Assembly (NCBI RefSeq): GCF_007830055.1
Contig: NZ_VLLE01000004.1
Location: forward strand, 737,217 to 801,216
Direction of reading: 5' to 3'
From: Lacibacter cauensis
Lineage (GTDB): Bacteria > Bacteroidota > Bacteroidia > Chitinophagales > Chitinophagaceae
DNA: 64,000 bases
The notes under the pieces are model-generated. The model saw only the letters and a program-made list of their open reading frames with translations, ran no database searches and had not been told where the DNA came from. The number at the start of each line of letters is the position of its first letter. Within the stretch, counting starts at the first letter, position 1. Positions 59,530 to 64,000 of this stretch are shown here, in pieces. The position numbers and the translations under genes are program-made.

Positions 59530-59911
59530 TTTGGTTGAACCACGAAGAACATGAAGCTGCACAAAGACTAACTCAACGCTCTGCATCTGAGAAGGCCACA
59601 GATGAACACCAATGCACGCAGATAAAGAAAACCACGAAAAGATTTTCCACTCACTTTGTCTGGCTGCACAAAGCGGCCTGACTGGCAAGCCTCAGCGCTC
59701 TCTGCATCTCTGTGTTTAAAAATTATAAGCAAAGCGAACCCTTTGTACTGCTTCGTGTTATTCGTGCCTTTATGGTTCATCCATTGCCAGCAAAGCGCCG
59801 CAATCAAATCTGTGTTCATCCCTCCAATCAGCGTCATCCGTGATTCTATCTCTTCATTGCAAGCGAAGCGAACAATCTTCTTTTCCATTTTCCCCTTTTT
59901 TAAACTCTTAG
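59530..59911. repeat. Composite dispersed repeat, copy C
   Basis: ACCACGAAGAACATGAAG, then GGCCACAGATGAACACCAATGC (59594), the GGCTGCACAAAGCGGCC hairpin (59658-59682), TATAAGCAAAGCGAACC (59724), CCAGCAAAGCGCCGCAATC (59777), CAAATCTGTGTTCATCC (59804), ATTGCAAGCGAAGCGAACAATC (59854) and the end AAACTCTTAG at 59902-59911. It fills the gap between the GS and DUF2238 genes. No gene is seen. Confidence 0.65.
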
Positions 59912-59941
59912 TTCTTTATCTTGCTGCAAAACCTAAACCAC

Positions 59942-60595
59942 ATGCCCTTCAGTCTCGCTATTTCTAACTACCGCACACCGTTACAAAAAAATTACTGGCT
60001 CTGGATTTTTATTGTTGTTTTCACCGGCATCTGGATCAGCACACTGGTTGGCACTACAGATATGAACAACTGGTTACTTGAAAACACTCTCGTATTTCTG
60101 TTTTTAGCTTTCTTGTTGTTCACCTACCGCTACTACAAATTCAGCGATTTGAGTTATTTGTTAGTTTGCGTGTATCTCTGTCTGCATGTGTATGGATCGA
60201 AATATACCTATGCCGAAAACCCGTTTGGTTATTGGTTGAAAGAGGTGTTTCATACCGAGCGGAATCACTACGACCGGATTGTGCATTTCAGTTTTGGTTT
60301 TTTATTAGCGTATCCGATGCGTGAACTTTTTTTGAAATGGATCGGTTATCCCAAACTCGTATCGTGGATATTACCGATTGAGATCACGCTTTCCATCAGT
60401 GCCTTTTATGAGTTGATTGAGTGGGCCGTAGCCGATGTGTTTTTCAAAGCACAGGGCGATGCGTACCTCGGTACACAAGGCGATATCTGGGATGCGCAGA
60501 AAGATATTTTCCTCGCCTTCTCGGGAGCAATACTTGCAACAACAATTGTGTCGGCGGTAAAACGCATCTTCAACATTTACGAAGAGAAAAAGTAA
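59942..60595 (+). CDS. DUF2238 membrane protein
   Basis: A 217-residue membrane protein of the DUF2238 (YjdF-like) family, with about five to six helices. The signature RNHYDRIVHFSFGFLLAYPMRELF is present, with SAFYELIEWAVADVFF and the late GDAYLGTQGDIWDAQKD. Function is unknown; some relatives are metal-responsive or envelope-stress proteins, but nothing here supports a specific role. The frame begins 7 codons earlier; the ATG at 59942 is used. It is enclosed by two copies of the composite repeat. Confidence 0.85.
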   Translation: MPFSLAISNYRTPLQKNYWLWIFIVVFTGIWISTLVGTTDMNNWLLENTLVFLFLAFLLFTYRYYKFSDLSYLLVCVYLCLHVYGSKYTYAENPFGYWLKEVFHTERNHYDRIVHFSFGFLLAYPMRELFLKWIGYPKLVSWILPIEITLSISAFYELIEWAVADVFFKAQGDAYLGTQGDIWDAQKDIFLAFSGAILATTIVSAVKRIFNIYEEKK

Positions 60596-60621
60596 TAGGA
60601 ATACAGCAAGAACACACTATT

Positions 60622-60945
60622 TCTTTGAACCACAGAGACACAAAGACACAGAGCAGCACGAAGAAAGAAAACATAGTATTGAAGAAGGCCGCAGATAAAC
60701 ACAAATGCACACAGATGAAGAAAACCACGAATTCCCTTCTACGTTGAAACTTCGAAGGGCAGGGCACGAAAGACAGGAAGGTTTTCTGTTATTCTCGTCT
60801 GCCTGCATTGAGTGACCTCTCTCGCATTTCTCTCTGTTAAACATTGTAAGCAAAGCGCAGCAATCTAATCTGTGTCTATCCCACCAATCTGCGTCATCTG
60901 TGTTTCTATCTATTGTAAGCGCAGCGAACAATCAAATCCTGCATT
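60622..60945. repeat. Composite dispersed repeat, copy D
   Basis: Starts TTTGAACCACAGAGACACAAAG (60623), then GAAGAAGGCCGCAGATAAACACAAATGC (60684), a degraded GTCTGCCTGCATTGAGTGACCT (60797), CATTGTAAGCAAAGCGCAGCAATC (60843), CTAATCTGTGTCTATCC (60868) and ATTGTAAGCGCAGCGAACAATC (60910). Its first 95 bp nearly match 63854-64000. No gene is seen in 60596-61014. Confidence 0.65.
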
Positions 60946-61014
60946 AACCATTTCTCACCTGCGCTTCCTTCTCTGCTTTTTCTTATTTTCAATTTCCAAA
61001 ATCAACGATTGCTT

Positions 61015-62151
61015 ATGCTTGCCGTCAACCGCTTCCGGTCGCTGGATGTATTCCGTGGCCTTACAGTTTGTTTCATGATTATCGTAAACACGCCGGGCAG
61101 TTATACCACAACGTATGCGCCTTTGCTGCATGCTTCATGGCATGGTTTCACCCCCACCGATCTGGTGTTTCCTTCGTTTCTTTTTGCGGTAGGAAATGCC
61201 ATGAGCTTTGTTGCCGTGAAATGGCAGGAGCTGCCACAGCAACAGGTGTTACTCAAAATCATCAAACGCAGCTTCCTCATTTTTTTATTGGGTTACCTGA
61301 TGTACTGGTTTCCGTTTGTATCGCTCGATGCAGACCGTAACCTGCACTTCCTGCCCTTTGCCAACACAAGGGTATTTGGCGTATTGCAACGCATTGCGCT
61401 TTGCTACCTGTTTGCAGCATTGTTGTTTTACTATCTCAAAGAACGTTGGGTGTACATTCTCGCTGTAATTGTATTGCTGCTGTATTGGGCAGTAATGATC
61501 GGCTTTGGTACCGGCCCCGATCCCCTGAGTATGCAAACTAATGCAGCGCTTCGGCTCGACCTGTGGTTGCTGGGTCCCAACCATCTCTACAAAGGCGAAG
61601 GTTTTCCGTTTGATCCTGAAGGCTTGTTGAGCACCTTCCCCGCCATGGTGAATGTAATAGCCGGCTATTGGGTGGGCAAGCATATCCAGACAAAAGGCTC
61701 TTCGTACGAAATGCTGAGCAAGCTGTTGCTGTTTGGCATAAGCATGGTCGCCCTTGGTTATGTGTGGGACTGGTGGTTTCCCATCAACAAAAAATTATGG
61801 ACCTCTTCGTATGTATGTTATACCGTTGGATTAAGCAGCCTGGTACTGTCCGGCATTATGTATGTGATCGATTTCAAACAACAGCAACGGGGCGCCCGGT
61901 TTTTTGAAGTGTTTGGCAAAAACCCCTTGTTTATTTACCTGTTGTCGGAAGTAGCTGTTATTCTGTTATGGTTTATTCCCGTTACACAAAGCAATGGCAG
62001 TACTACGCATCTTTATCCCTTTATTTACAAAACTGTTTTTGAACCAATGGGTGCCTACTTTGGTTCGTTCCTGTTTGCCATTGTGTACATGCTGCTCAAC
62101 TGGAGTGTAGGGTATGTGTTGCACAAACGAAAAATCTATATCAAAGTATAA
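61015..62151 (+). CDS. HGSNAT-like membrane acyltransferase (DUF5009 type)
   Basis: A 378-residue membrane protein related to heparan-alpha-glucosaminide N-acetyltransferase. It opens with the family segment RFRSLDVFRGLTVCFMIIVNTPGS and continues with WHGFTPTDLVFPSFLFAVGNAMS and about ten membrane helices, with the C-terminal FFEVFGKNPLFIYLLSE block. Family members move acetyl groups across the membrane to glucosamine ends. It converges on a GH20 hexosaminidase gene across a strong shared terminator, which fits GlcNAc-containing substrates. The ATG at 61015 is preferred over the TTG at 61009. Confidence 0.88.
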   Translation: MLAVNRFRSLDVFRGLTVCFMIIVNTPGSYTTTYAPLLHASWHGFTPTDLVFPSFLFAVGNAMSFVAVKWQELPQQQVLLKIIKRSFLIFLLGYLMYWFPFVSLDADRNLHFLPFANTRVFGVLQRIALCYLFAALLFYYLKERWVYILAVIVLLLYWAVMIGFGTGPDPLSMQTNAALRLDLWLLGPNHLYKGEGFPFDPEGLLSTFPAMVNVIAGYWVGKHIQTKGSSYEMLSKLLLFGISMVALGYVWDWWFPINKKLWTSSYVCYTVGLSSLVLSGIMYVIDFKQQQRGARFFEVFGKNPLFIYLLSEVAVILLWFIPVTQSNGSTTHLYPFIYKTVFEPMGAYFGSFLFAIVYMLLNWSVGYVLHKRKIYIKV

Positions 62152-62169
62152 GCACGTTGTACAAAAACA

Positions 62170-62200
62170 AAAGAGGCAGGAACGATGTTCCTGCCTCTTT
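62170..62200. terminator. Bidirectional terminator between convergent genes
   Basis: A 14-bp perfect stem AAAGAGGCAGGAAC with loop GAT, lying between the acyltransferase stop and the GH20 stop. Confidence 0.9.
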
Positions 62201-62215
62201 GCATATACGCTACGC

Positions 62216-63757
62216 TCATTTCCAGGGCACTTTCGGCGAAGCATAATACTGCACGCCCCATGCGTTGTAAAACGCAGCATGTTGCGCCAGTCTGTTTTTA
62301 TATTCTTCCCAGTTTCTGCCTTCCTGTTTCGACCAGGCAATTTCTGCATAGCCGGTGAGTCGTGGAAATACCATGTATTCAATATCCTTCATCGTAACAA
62401 TGGTCTCCGTCCACAATGGCGCCACGACACCGAGGATTTTTTCTGCAGGTACACCCTTTACTATTTGTGCCGGATCCCAGTTGTAAGCCTCATCCACTTC
62501 AATATAAGCGGCCCAATGAAGTCCCAGCTTCGTAGTGGAATCGTATTGCATATCCATGTACACCCGTTTTGCCGGACTCATGAGCACATCGGCCCCCTGT
62601 GCCACCGCTTTTACCGGGTTGGCGGTATCGCTCCAGTGCTGGGCAATGGTACCGGGCAATAAGGTTGCCTGTGCAATTTCGTCCCAGCCAATGACCTGTT
62701 TACCGTGACTTTGAATAATCGTCTGCACCCTGTTGACAAACTTGATGTATTCGTCTTTAGGCGTTACCAGGCTTTCATCGCCACCCATGTGGAAATAAGG
62801 CGATGGGCTGATGGCAGCAATTTCGCCTACCACATCGTTGATAAAGCCATATACCTTTTCATTGGTGGTGCACAGCGTACTGAAGCCCACTTCGATACCG
62901 GTGTACAATCCTTTGATCGTGTCTTTCGGGTTGCAGTTGAGCTCAGGGTAAGCCGCCACCGCTGCATGGGTATGCCCCGGCATATCAATTTCGGGAATGA
63001 TGCTGATGTAGCGTTCAGCTGCATACCGCACCAGTTCCTTAAACTGCTCCTGCGTGTAAAAACCACCGGCACCACCACCCACCTGCGAGCTGCCGCCATA
63101 TTCGGTAAGGCGTGGCCATTTTTTGATTTCGATCCGCCAGCCCTGGTCATCGCTTAAATGCAGGTGCAGGGTATTGAGTTTATAATAAGCCAGCAGGTCG
63201 ATATACCGTTTTACATCTGCTACGCTGAAAAAGTGCCGGGCCACATCGAGCATAGAACCACGGATAGCGAAGCGTGGAAAATCCTGGATGGTACAATTCG
63301 CCAACACGGGTTGTGCTGTTGTTTTCGTTGCAGGCAGTAACTGGCGGATCGTTTGGAGTCCATAAAAAACACCCGCTGCTGTGGGCGCCTGCAACTGTAC
63401 CAGCGAATCGCTGATGGTTAGGTGGTAGCCTTCTTTACCCGGCAAGCCGTCGGTTAGCAGCTGCAGCACAATGGCCTTGCTGCCGGCTGTCCGTTCGGTT
63501 GCAGACGTAAACGTGGTTGATGGAAAAAGTGCTGAAAGCAATGTTGTGTTGCGCAGCAGTACCGAATCGGCAGCCGCAACCACCAGCTGCATCTGTGCAT
63601 CGGGTTGAAAATAACCGGCTGTACGTGTAACCGTTACAGGTTTGGGAATAAGATTGTTGAGGGCTGCATCGGCCTGTTCTGTTGCTTTGTTGGTACAGGC
63701 AACAGCACATAACAGCAGCAGGCCACCAACGGCAAATTGCAATCGTTGTAAACGCAT
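62216..63757 (-). CDS. GH20 beta-N-acetylhexosaminidase, lipoprotein
   Basis: A 513-residue exported enzyme that removes terminal beta-GlcNAc or GalNAc. The signal ends in a lipobox (LLLLCAVAC). An N-terminal GH20b domain (about residues 35-140) precedes the TIM barrel with LDVARHFFSVADVKRYIDLLAYYKLNTLHLHLSDDQGW and the catalytic Asp-Glu pair in FHMGGDESLV. The substrate-binding Trp (PLWTETI) is present. Typical of Bacteroidota chitin or glycan use. The frame extends to 63823, but the lipoprotein signal sets the start at 63757. Confidence 0.95.
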   Translation of the reverse strand: MRLQRLQFAVGGLLLLCAVACTNKATEQADAALNNLIPKPVTVTRTAGYFQPDAQMQLVVAAADSVLLRNTTLLSALFPSTTFTSATERTAGSKAIVLQLLTDGLPGKEGYHLTISDSLVQLQAPTAAGVFYGLQTIRQLLPATKTTAQPVLANCTIQDFPRFAIRGSMLDVARHFFSVADVKRYIDLLAYYKLNTLHLHLSDDQGWRIEIKKWPRLTEYGGSSQVGGGAGGFYTQEQFKELVRYAAERYISIIPEIDMPGHTHAAVAAYPELNCNPKDTIKGLYTGIEVGFSTLCTTNEKVYGFINDVVGEIAAISPSPYFHMGGDESLVTPKDEYIKFVNRVQTIIQSHGKQVIGWDEIAQATLLPGTIAQHWSDTANPVKAVAQGADVLMSPAKRVYMDMQYDSTTKLGLHWAAYIEVDEAYNWDPAQIVKGVPAEKILGVVAPLWTETIVTMKDIEYMVFPRLTGYAEIAWSKQEGRNWEEYKNRLAQHAAFYNAWGVQYYASPKVPWK

Positions 63758-63823
63758 AGGAAGAATTTTGTTCCGGACAAAAATAGCTGTTCTGCGCATT
63801 TCGGCGGGGAAGAGTAAAGCCAC

Positions 63824-64000
63824 GAATTACACGAAGGACACGAAAAGGTTTTTTGAACCACAGAGACACAAAGGCACGGAGCTGCACGAAGAAAGAAAAC
63901 ACAATAGCAAAAGAATAAAATCCAAATTCCAATACCCAAACAAACACAATCCACAGTATTGAAGAAGGCCACAGATGAACACAAATAAACGCAGATGAAG
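63824..64000. repeat. Composite dispersed repeat, copy E (cut by the window end)
   Basis: Starts CCACGAATTACACGAAGGAC, then TTGAACCACAGAGACACAAAGG (63855), and GAAGAAGGCCACAGATGAACACAAATAAACG (63961) up to the window edge. It is close to the first part of copy D. The remainder of the element lies beyond the window. Confidence 0.6.

Noticed and set aside
1..64000. tRNA, rRNA or phage genes
   Set aside because: None were recognised on either strand by eye; a dedicated RNA search would be needed to exclude short structured RNAs.

Overview
The window looks like chromosomal DNA of a Bacteroidota bacterium, most likely family Chitinophagaceae. Four things point there: many promoters carry the Bacteroidota -7 element TAnnTTTG; Shine-Dalgarno sequences are largely absent; several genes belong to Bacteroidota-typical families (DUF5606, DUF5117/5118-type zinc protease, the TIGR03805/TIGR03806 pair, CHRD lipoproteins); and the intergenic spaces are full of dispersed repeats. 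No rRNA, tRNA, CRISPR array, phage or insertion sequence was found.

Layout. 0-2.3 kb: an amidase fragment, then a divergent metal-linked locus (MerC-like and DUF3817 genes facing SCO1 and a Fur/Zur-type repressor) around a perfect 7-bp inverted repeat. 2.5-15 kb: housekeeping and secreted hydrolases (M3 peptidase, DUF5606, SDR, guanylate kinase, CNNM/CBS protein, 865-aa zinc protease, TatC, RpiB, M28 peptidase). 15-23.5 kb, minus strand: AspT/YidE-type transporter, RDD protein, deoxyhypusine-synthase-like enzyme, secreted protein, cell-wall amidase, acyl-CoA dehydrogenase, MarR regulator. 23.6-34.9 kb: DUF418, radical SAM/SPASM, CHRD lipoprotein, AI-2E-type permease, a diheme cytochrome/beta-helix operon, an SDR, a PPC-domain lipoprotein, DPP-IV. 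35-47.8 kb: porin, MntA/HepT pair, LysS, DUF4197, sterol desaturase, flavin reductase, GxxExxY gene, FAH hydrolase, Mur ligase, JmjC/cupin, rhomboid. 48-54.5 kb: a tight operon of one secreted caspase-TPR protein and two paralogous RHS/YD-type secreted proteins. 54.5-64 kb: CvfB, a HAD / kinase-fold / glutamine-synthetase cluster, DUF2238, an HGSNAT-like acyltransferase and a GH20 hexosaminidase.

How it fits together. Most of the window is a free-living heterotroph's export, proteolysis and peptidoglycan-recycling gene set: secreted M28, S9, M3 and metzincin-type proteases, an Amidase_3, a Mur ligase and GH20 with a GlcNAc-type acetyltransferase. The least explained unit is the caspase-RHS operon with its own palindromic upstream site. 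A second theme is insertion of small modules between conserved genes. A four-helix-bundle gene and a GxxExxY gene are each bracketed by imperfect inverted repeats that touch neighbouring genes. The MntA/HepT pair lies between two identical 30-bp terminators. A composite repeat of about 350 bp recurs at 38.9, 57.8, 59.5, 60.6 and 63.8 kb. Several long open frames start inside such repeats or inside promoters, so I moved those starts downstream.
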